Assembly (NCBI GenBank): GCA_002480495.1 | Contig: DLCG01000008.1 | Location: forward strand, 156,635-220,634 | Direction of reading: 5' to 3' | From: Rhodobiaceae bacterium UBA7804 | GTDB lineage: Bacteria > Pseudomonadota > Alphaproteobacteria > Parvibaculales > Parvibaculaceae | DNA: 64,000 nucleotides | Part shown: one piece after another, positions 8,654 through 16,867 of the stretch | Position numbering within the stretch: position 1 is the first letter of the stretch | How the letters are laid out: the number at the start of each line of letters is the position of its first letter | Translations under genes and position numbers: made by a program | The notes under the pieces: model-generated | Database searches by the model: none | Told to the model about the DNA's origin: nothing | What the model saw: the letters and a program-made list of their open reading frames with translations, nothing else

Positions 8654-9918
8654 TCGGCTGCTCCCTTCATGCGAGGCTGAAAACGAAGGGTGAGCCGGTC
8701 GAAGCCGTGGTTCAGAAGGCTGGCGCGCTGGTGCACCGGCGCCTCGTGGCCGAGAGAGACGTGGCCCATGCGGTCGAGGATTGCCTCGACGAGCGCCCTG
8801 CCCTCCATGCGCGCGAGGGCCGAGCCCAGGCAATGGTGGATGCCAACGCCGAATGTGAGCTGCTTGTTGAGGTTCGGCCGCGTGATGTCGAACTTCTCCG
8901 GCTCGGGAAACATGGCCGGATCGTGATTGGCGGCGGCGAAGAAGAGCGCCACCCACTCGCCTTCCCTGATGGTCTTGCCGCCGATCTCTACATCCTGCGT
9001 GGCGATGCGGAAGAGACGCTGCGGCGGCCCGCCATGACGCAGGCTCTCGTCGATGAAGGCGCCGACGAAGGAGCGGTCATCCGCAAGGCGGGCACGCAAA
9101 TCCGGCATGATCGCGAGATTGTGCATGAGATTGCCGAGCAGGAAGGTCGTCGTTTCCGATCCGGCGACGACGAGGGTAATGCAAAAACGGATGACCTCGT
9201 CGAGTGTCAGTTTTTCGCCCCCGGCATCCGCCTTCAGAAGCGCGGTGATGAGCGAATCCGGCTCGCATTTTCCGGCTTTCAACTGACGGTCGATCTCGCT
9301 CACGGTCTCGATGAAATAGCCGACGAGTTCCGCGTTGCTCGCCTCGCGTTCGGCGGGGCGCAGATCGGCGGAGAGCATGAATGCCGTCGCCCAGTGACGG
9401 AATTTTTCCACGATCTCCTCTGGCAGGCCGAGAAGCCCCACCATGACGCGGGCGGGAATGCGCGAGGCAAGCGCCTCCATCACCTCGACATCGCCCGGAC
9501 CGAGATCCGCCACCATATCGTCCACGACGGCACGGACACGAGGTTCCAGTTCCTCGACGCGGCGGCGCGAGAAGGCAAGGTTCACGATGCCGCGCAGCCT
9601 GTCGTGCTCCGGGTTGTCATGGTTCACGAGCATGAGCGTGGGCGCCGAAGACTGCTCCTGAAGCGGGTCACGCGAGGAAAAGGCGCGATGATCGCGGGCG
9701 GCGGCCGAGACCTGATCGTAGTCGAGCAGGACCCAGGCGGTGACCGCCTCGTCGGCCTCGGGGACCGTGCCCGGCGGGTAGTCGCGATAGCCATAGACGG
9801 GGGCGAAAGGCCGGAGACGGTCGTAGAGCGCATACGGCGCGGCAATGGTATCCCCGCGCGGCAGGGCGGCGACGAGCGCATCCACATCCTGCTCGCCGGC
9901 AAGCCAGACATTCTTCAT
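8650..9918 (-). CDS. Cytochrome P450
   Basis: This is a soluble bacterial class I P450 of 422 residues. The oxygen-activating I-helix motif AGSETT is at 252-257, the K-helix ExxR is E291-S-L-R294, and the heme loop FGVGIHHCLG at 356-365 carries the axial Cys363. The layout resembles CYP families that hydroxylate terpenes, fatty acids or steroids. The substrate is unknown. No ferredoxin or ferredoxin reductase is adjacent, so electrons come from elsewhere. A good GGGAGGA site precedes the ATG. The gene is divergent from a MarR-like regulator and has two AAACTGTTT palindromes 56-80 nt upstream of its start. Confidence 0.93.
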   Translation of the reverse strand: MKNVWLAGEQDVDALVAALPRGDTIAAPYALYDRLRPFAPVYGYRDYPPGTVPEADEAVTAWVLLDYDQVSAAARDHRAFSSRDPLQEQSSAPTLMLVNHDNPEHDRLRGIVNLAFSRRRVEELEPRVRAVVDDMVADLGPGDVEVMEALASRIPARVMVGLLGLPEEIVEKFRHWATAFMLSADLRPAEREASNAELVGYFIETVSEIDRQLKAGKCEPDSLITALLKADAGGEKLTLDEVIRFCITLVVAGSETTTFLLGNLMHNLAIMPDLRARLADDRSFVGAFIDESLRHGGPPQRLFRIATQDVEIGGKTIREGEWVALFFAAANHDPAMFPEPEKFDITRPNLNKQLTFGVGIHHCLGSALARMEGRALVEAILDRMGHVSLGHEAPVHQRASLLNHGFDRLTLRFQPRMKGAAE

Positions 9919-9973
9919 GTGATCCTCCCTCGAAATCCAAGCGCGCCTCCAACGCGCTTATTGTTTATTTCAG

Positions 9974-9998
9974 AAACTGTTTCTTTTGTAAACTGTTT
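9974..9998. promoter_or_regulatory. Duplicated AAACTGTTT palindrome, likely operator
   Basis: Two copies of the 9-nt palindrome AAACTGTTT (9974-9982 and 9990-9998) are centred 16 bp apart in an AT-rich stretch between the divergent P450 and MarR-type genes. The first extends to the 11-nt GAAACTGTTTC. Position and symmetry suit binding of the adjacent winged-helix regulator as paired dimers. Confidence 0.55.
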
Positions 9999-10088
9999 AG
10001 CCGATGATGCGAGGAAAGGCCGCGCCTAGAATGCGCAGGTGCAGAGGCGGATTCGGGCCTGCCGGAAGGCAGGTCCTCTGGAGGCAGG

Positions 10089-10604
10089 GTGACGGCAAAG
10101 AAGAAGAGCGAGACGAGAGCAAGGCGGGCATCGGCCATTCCCGACGCGGCGCTGCTGTTCCTCGAATATTACTATCCCATCCATTACCAGGCGGGGATCG
10201 GCGTGGAGGATGCGCTGCGCGGCGGCCTTCTCAATCGCCATCAGGTGGCGATGCTGTGGCTCATCCATTCCGAGGGGCGCGAGGGCCGGGAGATGAACCG
10301 CAAGGCCATCGAACGCTCGCTCGAGAGCTGGTTCGAGATTTCGGGCGCGGCCATTACCAAGGCGCTGCGCGCCATGGCGATGCCGCCGCTGGAACTGGTG
10401 CAGCTCGTGGAGGACCCGCGCTCGGGCCGGGAGAAGATCGTGCGGCTGACGACCAAGGGTGAGGCCCATATGAAGAAGATGATCGCGGGCGGCGAGGCCT
10501 ATGTGCAGCGGATCGTCGACCATATGTCGGACGAGGAAATCCGGCAGGGGCTCCATTTCTTCAAGCGCATTTCCGAGATCGTGGCGGGCTTCCGGCAGGA
10601 GTGA
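10089..10604 (+). CDS. MarR-like winged-helix transcriptional regulator
   Basis: The 171-residue protein starts at GTG with GGAGG 5 nt upstream. The middle reads as a MarR-type winged helix: LLNRHQVAMLWLIHSEG, then a recognition helix ISGAAITKALRAM, then the wing VQLVEDPRSGREKIVRLTTKGEAHM. The C-terminal helix would form the dimer interface. It is transcribed away from the P450/NTF2-like pair across a 170-bp gap with paired palindromes, so it probably controls that operon and itself. The ligand is unknown and may be the P450 substrate. Confidence 0.8.
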   Translation: MTAKKKSETRARRASAIPDAALLFLEYYYPIHYQAGIGVEDALRGGLLNRHQVAMLWLIHSEGREGREMNRKAIERSLESWFEISGAAITKALRAMAMPPLELVQLVEDPRSGREKIVRLTTKGEAHMKKMIAGGEAYVQRIVDHMSDEEIRQGLHFFKRISEIVAGFRQE

Positions 10605-10710
10605 CGCCTGCGCCGTTGCGCCCCTTGCGAGGGCTTCACAGCGCTGTTATAGCCACCGCGCATAGCGGGCCCTCGCTCCCGGATGAAGGGCCCCGTCCGG
10701 AGTATCTGAC

Positions 10711-11730
10711 ATGAATGCCAATCCCGTCGTCGCCATTGCGGGCGCGACCGGCGCCGTGGGCGTCGAAATGATCCGCTGCCTCGAGGAACGCAACTTCCCG
10801 GTGAAGGAGCTGAAGCTCCTCGCCTCCGCGCGCTCGGCCGGCAAGACGATGAAATTCCGGGGCAAGGACATCAAGGTCGAGGAACTGACGGAAGAGAGCT
10901 TCAAGGGCGTCGACATCGCCTTCTTTTCGGCGGGCGGCAGCATCTCGAAGAAGTTCGTCAATGCGGTGAAGGCGGCGGGCGCGGTGATGATCGACAATTC
11001 GTCGGCCTTCCGCATGGACCCCGACACGCCGCTGGTGATCCCGGAGATCAACCCGGAGGCGGCGCTCGCGCACAAGGGCGTCATCGCCAACCCGAACTGC
11101 TCGACCATCATCGCGATCACGCCGCTCTGGCCGATCCACAAGGTGAACCGCGTGAAGCGGCTCGTGGCCGCAACCTATCAGGCGGCATCGGGCGCGGGCG
11201 CGGCGGCGATGGAAGAACTCGAACAGGCGACACGCGCCTTTCTCGACGGCAAGCCCTTCGAGCAGAAGATCATTCCGCACCCCTACCCCTTCAACGTGTT
11301 CAGCCACAATTCCAGCGTTGACCCCGAGACGGGCTACAACGAGGAAGAGCTGAAGATGGTGAAGGAGACGAAGAAGATCTTCGCCGATCCGGATATCCGC
11401 GTGACCGCGACCTGCGTGCGCGTGCCGGTGCTGCGCGCGCACTCCGAAGCGCTCGACTTCGAATGCGAGAACCCGATCACGCCTGCCGAAGTGCGCGAAA
11501 TCCTTTCGAGCGCACCGGGCGTGAAGATCGTGGACGATCTTGCGGAAAACTACTTCCCGATGCCGAAGGACGCTTCCGGACAGGACGACATTCTGGTCGG
11601 CCGCATCCGGCAGGACATCTCGGACCCCACTGGCCGTTCGATCGCGATGTTCGTCGCGGGCGACCAGCTCCTCAAGGGCGCGGCGCTGAACGCGGTGCAG
11701 ATCGGCGAAATTCTCGTCCGCGCGGCCTGA
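10711..11730 (+). CDS. asd: Aspartate-semialdehyde dehydrogenase
   Basis: Asd reduces aspartyl phosphate to aspartate semialdehyde on the route to lysine/diaminopimelate, threonine and methionine. The 339-residue protein shows the NADP motif GATGAVG (residues 11-17), the active-site Cys130 in ANPNCST, and the C-terminal substrate residues in RVPVLRAHSEA. Length is normal. Its stop codon abuts that of the opposing VOC gene as the palindrome TGATCA, leaving no intergenic terminator. Confidence 0.96.
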   Translation: MNANPVVAIAGATGAVGVEMIRCLEERNFPVKELKLLASARSAGKTMKFRGKDIKVEELTEESFKGVDIAFFSAGGSISKKFVNAVKAAGAVMIDNSSAFRMDPDTPLVIPEINPEAALAHKGVIANPNCSTIIAITPLWPIHKVNRVKRLVAATYQAASGAGAAAMEELEQATRAFLDGKPFEQKIIPHPYPFNVFSHNSSVDPETGYNEEELKMVKETKKIFADPDIRVTATCVRVPVLRAHSEALDFECENPITPAEVREILSSAPGVKIVDDLAENYFPMPKDASGQDDILVGRIRQDISDPTGRSIAMFVAGDQLLKGAALNAVQIGEILVRAA

Positions 11731-12498
11731 TCAGGGTCGCGCGCCGACAAGAGAAAAGGCGGCGCCTTGCGGATCGAGCGCCTGCACGATCCATGCGTCG
11801 CCGGGCACCTGATGCGGCCCCATCGTGATCGTGCCGTCCTTCTCACCGATGCGAGCGATGGCGGCGTCGATATCGTCGACGCAGAAATAGAAGTTCCAGG
11901 CCGGGCCCGGAATTTCCTCGGGCTTCTTCATCATGGCACCTACGGCCTCGCTGCCTGCCGCGAATAGCTGATAGACGCCCTGCTCTCCCATCGGCATGGC
12001 CTCGTCCTTCGTCCAGCCGAAAAGGCCGGAATAGAAGGGAAAGATATCGTCGACAGCGCCGCTATATAGCTCGTGCCAGCCGGTCGTGCCCTGGGTGCCC
12101 GGCGCGATCTCGGGCAAATCGCCGTCCATCGTTCCCCGGAAAATCACGAATGGCGCACCGGCCGGATCGGCGACGACGGCGAAACGGAGAATGCCGGGGA
12201 TGTCCGCGGGGGCGCGCAACACCGCACCGCCCGCCCGCGTCACGCGCGCCGCGTAGTCGTCGACATCGTCCACGGCGACATAGCCTATCCAGCCCGGCTT
12301 CGCGCGATCGCACTCTTCCTCGGGAATGGCCATCATGCCCCCCACCCCGGCATCGCCGACAAGAAAGCGCGTATAGGCATCCGCACCTTCACCCATGGGG
12401 TCGAGCTTCCAGCCGACAACATGCGAATAGAAATCGCCAGCGGCAGCAGTGTCGTTCGTCATCAATTCGTACCAGCGGAACCGGTTGGGTGTGCTCAT
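11731..12498 (-). CDS. Two-domain VOC (glyoxalase-like) protein
   Basis: The 255 residues form two vicinal-oxygen-chelate domains of about 125 residues. The first starts FRWYELMTNDTAAAGDFY and the second TGWHELYSGAVDDIFPFY. Both have the beta-alpha-beta-beta-beta pattern and end in a P-x-G-A-x-F strand. This layout matches the CFP30B/hydroxylase-like VOC family of actinobacteria and proteobacteria, whose reactions are mostly unknown. Metal ligands at the usual positions (His/Glu) are only partly conserved. A GAGGAAC site precedes the ATG. Confidence 0.8.
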   Translation of the reverse strand: MSTPNRFRWYELMTNDTAAAGDFYSHVVGWKLDPMGEGADAYTRFLVGDAGVGGMMAIPEEECDRAKPGWIGYVAVDDVDDYAARVTRAGGAVLRAPADIPGILRFAVVADPAGAPFVIFRGTMDGDLPEIAPGTQGTTGWHELYSGAVDDIFPFYSGLFGWTKDEAMPMGEQGVYQLFAAGSEAVGAMMKKPEEIPGPAWNFYFCVDDIDAAIARIGEKDGTITMGPHQVPGDAWIVQALDPQGAAFSLVGARP

Positions 12499-12524
12499 GT
12501 CTCGTTCCTCAACTAAAAACTTCG

Positions 12525-13277
12525 TTAGTCCGCAGCAGAGCCGCAGCAGTTTCCGGAGCGCGCATCTTCATATTCATCGTGGCGGCGCATCCAGTTCATC
12601 GTCCCTTCCTCATTCCGCCCAAGGGGCGCGAGATCGAGGATCATGTAGGTCCCGATCAGCGGCTCGGGTCCACGCGCATAGACCGAATAAGTGTGGAACA
12701 CGTCGCCCGCATCATCGCGATAGAAGCAACTCAGGCCGGGCAGCTCGTCATTCGCATTTTCCGCCGGCGTTTCCGTGAAGTTGTAGAAGACGGCGCCGCT
12801 CGCCAATTCCTCCGGCGTGAAAGAGACGTGATAGTCATAGTTGAAGTCACTGCCGTGCGAGGAAACCCAGGGGAACTTCCACCCCATACGCTTCTTGTAG
12901 CGCTCGATCTCCGCCAGGGGAGCACGGGAAACCGCGACCAGCGTCACATCGTGATTGTTGAGATGCGGCAAGGTTCCGTCGAGATGATCGCAAAGAAAGG
13001 AGCAACCGGGACATCCCGCTTCCCAGCCCGGCCCCAGCATGAAGTGATAGACGACGAGCTGGCTGCGCGTGCCGAAGAGTTCGGCGAGCGACTTCTTTCC
13101 CTTCGGCGTTTCGAAGACATAGTCCTTCTCGACCTTCACCCAGGGAAGCGCCGCCCTTGCCGCGGCAACTTGATCGCGCAGGCGCGTCTCGGCCTTCTCC
13201 CTTGCGAGGAGAGCCTTGCGCGCGGCAAGCCATTCTTCCCGGGAAACAATTTTCCTGGCATCGGGAGTGTTCTGCAT
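12525..13277 (-). CDS. DUF899 thioredoxin-like protein
   Basis: This protein of about 250 residues belongs to the DUF899 family, an AhpC/TSA-related thioredoxin fold. Diagnostic segments are SREEWLAARKALLAREK near the N-terminus and HFMLGPGWEAGCPGCSFLCDHL, which holds the CxxC-like cysteines (CPGC). The C-terminal part runs from FHTYSVYARG to the W-M-R-R-H-D-E-Y tail. Start at 13277 is supported by AGGAGG 6 nt upstream. The cysteines suggest redox activity. The substrate is not known. It is adjacent to the VOC gene on the same strand (26 bp apart) and may be co-transcribed. Confidence 0.85.
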   Translation of the reverse strand: MQNTPDARKIVSREEWLAARKALLAREKAETRLRDQVAAARAALPWVKVEKDYVFETPKGKKSLAELFGTRSQLVVYHFMLGPGWEAGCPGCSFLCDHLDGTLPHLNNHDVTLVAVSRAPLAEIERYKKRMGWKFPWVSSHGSDFNYDYHVSFTPEELASGAVFYNFTETPAENANDELPGLSCFYRDDAGDVFHTYSVYARGPEPLIGTYMILDLAPLGRNEEGTMNWMRRHDEYEDARSGNCCGSAAD

Positions 13278-13578
13278 CGGAGCCTCCTCATCACGCTGCG
13301 CACCAAACATTCATTTGATATCAACATATATCGGCTTAGTCAAAGACGTTGCAGCTAAAATCTTTCTGCAATTTCAAAGTCGCGCGACGACGGCGCATCT
13401 GACGCCGCGGAGGCGCTGAATGGCTAAGCTATTGACCACAGAAGGCTTTTGTCTAAAAAGCCTCACAATGCCGCGCCGCGGATGACCGGTTTCCAACCGA
13501 TATTCGACGCGCCGGGCACAAGTCACTATTCTCCCGTTTCCCGAAAGCGGATCACGAGTACCAAAGGACCAGATCATC

Positions 13579-15441
13579 ATGGGCAGCTATCGCTCACGCA
13601 CCACGACGCATGGCCGCAACATGGCCGGCGCACGCGGCCTCTGGCGGGCCACGGGCATGAAGGAAGGCGATTTCGGTAAGCCGATCATCGCCGTGGTGAA
13701 CTCCTTCACGCAGTTCGTGCCTGGGCATGTGCATCTGAAGGATCTCGGCCAGCTTGTCGCGCGGGAGATCGAGGCGGCGGGCGGCGTCGCCAAGGAATTC
13801 AACACCATCGCTGTCGATGACGGCATCGCGATGGGCCATGACGGCATGCTCTACTCCCTGCCCTCGCGCGAGATCATCGCCGACAGCGTCGAATACATGG
13901 TCAATGCGCATTGCGCCGACGCGATGGTCTGCATTTCGAATTGCGACAAGATCACACCCGGCATGCTGAATGCCGCAATGCGCCTCAACATTCCGGCGAT
14001 CTTCGTCTCGGGCGGACCGATGGAAGCCGGCAAGGTCGTGCTTCGCAACGAGACCAAGGCACTCGACCTCGTGGACGCGATGGTCGCAGCCGCCGACGAT
14101 GCCTATTCCGATGAAGAAGTGAAAACCATCGAACGCTCGGCCTGCCCGACCTGCGGCTCATGCTCGGGCATGTTCACCGCCAACTCCATGAACTGCCTGA
14201 CCGAAGCGCTCGGCCTCAGCCTGCCGGGCAATGGGTCGACGCTGGCGACGCATGCTGCGCGCGAGGCGCTCTTCCTCGAAGCTGGCCGCCGTATCGTGGA
14301 TCTGGCCAAGCGCTATTATGAGAAGGACGACCAGACGGTCCTTCCCCGCAACATCGCCACCAAGGAAGCCTTCGAGAACGCGATGTCGCTCGACATAGCC
14401 ATGGGCGGTTCGACCAATACGGTGCTGCACATTCTTGCGGCGGCGCATGAAGGCGGGATCGACTTCACCATGGCGGATATCGACCGGCTGTCACGGCGCG
14501 TGCCCGTGCTCTGCAAGGTTGCGCCTTCCAAGGCGGATGTTCACATGGAGGACGTGCATCGCGCGGGCGGCATCATGTCGATCCTCGGCGAACTCGACCG
14601 TGGCGGACTTCTGCATAGCGAGTTGCCGACCGTTCATGCACCGACACTTCGGGCGGCGCTCGACGAGTGGGACATAAAGCGCAATACCGCAAGCAATGCA
14701 GCAAAGGAGCTATTTCTCGCGGCGCCCGGCGGCGTACCGACGCAGACGGCCTTCAGCCAGAACCGTAAATGGGAAAGCCTCGATCTCGACCGCGAAGGGG
14801 GGGTGATCCGCGATGTGGAGCACGCCTTCTCGAAGGATGGCGGACTTGCGGTGCTTTACGGCAATATCGCGCTCGATGGCTGCATCGTGAAGACGGCGGG
14901 CGTCGACGACAGCATTCTCAAGTTCGAAGGCCCGGCGCGCGTTTTCGAGAGCCAAGACGATGCGGTGAGCGCCATTCTCACCAACAAGGTAAAGGCGGGC
15001 GACGTCGTCGTCATCCGCTATGAGGGACCGCGCGGCGGGCCGGGCATGCAGGAAATGCTCTATCCGACGTCGTACCTCAAGTCGAAAGGTCTCGGCGCGA
15101 AATGCGCGCTGGTGACGGACGGCCGTTTCTCGGGCGGCACGTCGGGACTTTCCATCGGCCATGCCTCACCGGAAGCAGCGGAAGGCGGCGCGATCGGCCT
15201 CGTGCGCGAAGGCGACATGATCGAGATCGACGTGCCCGGACGCGGCATCCACCTCAAGGTGAGCGACGAAGAACTTGCCGCGCGCCGCGCCGAGCAGGAC
15301 GCGAAGGGCTGGAAGCCGGCGAAGCCGCGAAAGCGCGCCGTCTCCACAGCGCTCAAGACCTATGCTGCCTTCGTGACCAGCGCCGCCAAAGGCGCCGTGC
15401 GCGACAAGGACGCCATCGACAAGGCGGCGGGACTGGGCTGA
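13579..15441 (+). CDS. ilvD: Dihydroxy-acid dehydratase
   Basis: IlvD dehydrates 2,3-dihydroxy-isovalerate and the methylvalerate analogue in valine, leucine and isoleucine synthesis, giving 2-oxoisovalerate that also feeds PanB. The 620-residue protein has the iron-sulfur cysteines in SNCDKITPG and CPTCGSCSGMFTANSMNCL, the metal site GHDGMLYSLPSR, and the C-terminal catalytic Ser region DGRFSGGTSGLSIGH. AAAGGA lies upstream of the ATG. A strong terminator follows 28 bp after the stop, so it is a single-gene transcript. The 300-bp region upstream is shared with the divergent DUF899 gene. Confidence 0.97.
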   Translation: MGSYRSRTTTHGRNMAGARGLWRATGMKEGDFGKPIIAVVNSFTQFVPGHVHLKDLGQLVAREIEAAGGVAKEFNTIAVDDGIAMGHDGMLYSLPSREIIADSVEYMVNAHCADAMVCISNCDKITPGMLNAAMRLNIPAIFVSGGPMEAGKVVLRNETKALDLVDAMVAAADDAYSDEEVKTIERSACPTCGSCSGMFTANSMNCLTEALGLSLPGNGSTLATHAAREALFLEAGRRIVDLAKRYYEKDDQTVLPRNIATKEAFENAMSLDIAMGGSTNTVLHILAAAHEGGIDFTMADIDRLSRRVPVLCKVAPSKADVHMEDVHRAGGIMSILGELDRGGLLHSELPTVHAPTLRAALDEWDIKRNTASNAAKELFLAAPGGVPTQTAFSQNRKWESLDLDREGGVIRDVEHAFSKDGGLAVLYGNIALDGCIVKTAGVDDSILKFEGPARVFESQDDAVSAILTNKVKAGDVVVIRYEGPRGGPGMQEMLYPTSYLKSKGLGAKCALVTDGRFSGGTSGLSIGHASPEAAEGGAIGLVREGDMIEIDVPGRGIHLKVSDEELAARRAEQDAKGWKPAKPRKRAVSTALKTYAAFVTSAAKGAVRDKDAIDKAAGLG

Positions 15442-15468
15442 TAACTTGCTTTCAGAAACGAGAAACGC

Positions 15469-15503
15469 AAACGGCAGGGCAACCCCCTGCCGTTTTTGTT
15501 TTG
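15469..15503 (+). terminator. Rho-independent terminator of ilvD
   Basis: AAACGGCAGGG (15469-15479) pairs perfectly with CCCTGCCGTTT (15485-15495) across a 5-nt loop. The stem runs into TTTTTGTTTTG. It is the clearest terminator in the window. Confidence 0.92.
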
Positions 15504-15590
15504 CTCGCTCTCCCCTATTTCGTTCACTCCCCCTATCATGAGCGCAAATATCACAGCTCAGGCGACGCAGCAGATCATCCGAGGAAAACA

Positions 15591-16799
15591 ATGCGACTTG
15601 TCATAAGAAACGCACGGCGGCTCGACGTCGGAAAGATGGCAATCATCGAGGATGGTCCCCTGGTCGCCGAAGCCGGAAAAATCGTGAGCATCGGCGAGGA
15701 CGCATCCGCCGATGTGGAGATAGATGCCAAGGGAAGTTTCATGCTGCCCGGCTTTATCGACGCGCATGTCCATTTCCGGCTGGCGACGCTCGATTTTGCA
15801 AAACTCCAGCGCTGGTCCGAAGTCGAGTTCGGAATCGTTATGGCGCAGCTCGCGAAAGAAACGCTTCGGCGCGGCTTCACCACCGTTCGCGATCTGGGCG
15901 GCGATGTCGAAGGGCTGATGCGCGCAATAAAGGCGGGCGCGGCAGAGGGTCCTCGCATTATTCGCGCCGGCCGCATGCTTACCCAGACGGGTGGACATGG
16001 CGATGCGGAGTCGGGCCCCCGTCCCGTCCCGACATGCGCATGCGAAATGCGCCATACAGCATTCGGCATCGTTGCCGATGGTCCTGACGCGGTTCGCAAG
16101 GCGGCCAGGCACAATCTGCGCGATGGATCGGACTTCCTGAAGATACATGTTTCCGGCGGCGTGGCGTCACCCGCCGACCCGCTGGAATCCGTACAATACA
16201 CAGCAGCGGAAATCGCGGCGGCGTGCGAAGAAGCGCGTCACCGGCAAACCTATGTGGCGGCGCATGCCTATTCGGCGGAATCGATCATCATGGCCGTGGA
16301 GAACGGCGTTCACACAATCGAGCATGGCAACATGATCGATGCCGGGGCGGCGGCCTGCATGGCGCGGTGTGGCGCCGTGATGGTGCCCACCCTTTCAACC
16401 TACGAAGCGATGGACCTTCTGGGACGCAAGATGGGCTTTCCTGAAGCGAACCTCGTCAAGAACAGCAAAGTGCTGGAAGCGGGTCTCCGCTCGCTGGAAA
16501 TCGCGCGGGATGCAGGGGTGACTCTTGGATGGGGCACTGACCTCATTGGCGAAAGCCAGGCGCGGCAACGACGTGAATTCGCGATCCGCGCCGAAGTGGA
16601 AACGCCCGAAGAAATTCTGCGCTCCATGTATGAGGTCAATCCGAAGCTCTGCGGCCTGTCAGGCGAGATCGGCACGCTTACGCCGGGCGCTGTCGCCGAC
16701 ATCGTGCTGACAAAGGTCAATCCGTTGGAAGACATCGCCGCACTTGGGGGCGATGACGCCATCGAGCGCGTTATCCAGGCAGGACGGCCGATTGATTGA
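15591..16799 (+). CDS. Metal-dependent amidohydrolase (prolidase/imidazolonepropionase-like)
   Basis: The 402-residue protein starts MRLVIRNARR with GAGGA upstream. It has the amidohydrolase superfamily elements in order: the HxH motif GFIDAHVHF near residue 58, the carboxylated-Lys segment FLKIHVSGG near residue 182, metal His in AAHAYSAE, His in TIEHGNM, and the catalytic Asp in LGWGTDL. A C-terminal beta segment (GTLTPGAVADIVL) completes the sandwich domain. This is the subgroup that contains Xaa-Pro and Xaa-Arg dipeptidases. The exact substrate is unknown. No signal peptide is visible, so it is cytoplasmic. Confidence 0.85.
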   Translation: MRLVIRNARRLDVGKMAIIEDGPLVAEAGKIVSIGEDASADVEIDAKGSFMLPGFIDAHVHFRLATLDFAKLQRWSEVEFGIVMAQLAKETLRRGFTTVRDLGGDVEGLMRAIKAGAAEGPRIIRAGRMLTQTGGHGDAESGPRPVPTCACEMRHTAFGIVADGPDAVRKAARHNLRDGSDFLKIHVSGGVASPADPLESVQYTAAEIAAACEEARHRQTYVAAHAYSAESIIMAVENGVHTIEHGNMIDAGAAACMARCGAVMVPTLSTYEAMDLLGRKMGFPEANLVKNSKVLEAGLRSLEIARDAGVTLGWGTDLIGESQARQRREFAIRAEVETPEEILRSMYEVNPKLCGLSGEIGTLTPGAVADIVLTKVNPLEDIAALGGDDAIERVIQAGRPID

Positions 16800-16867
16800 G
16801 CCGGTTCGTCCCCCTTCATTGTTTCAACAGCGACAAGTCATCGACAAGGCAGGCATGCACTGAACAC

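Noticed and set aside
13278..13578. Possible attenuator or riboswitch before ilvD
   Set aside because: I see no leader peptide with branched-chain codons and no riboswitch core, only a promoter-like AT-rich stretch.
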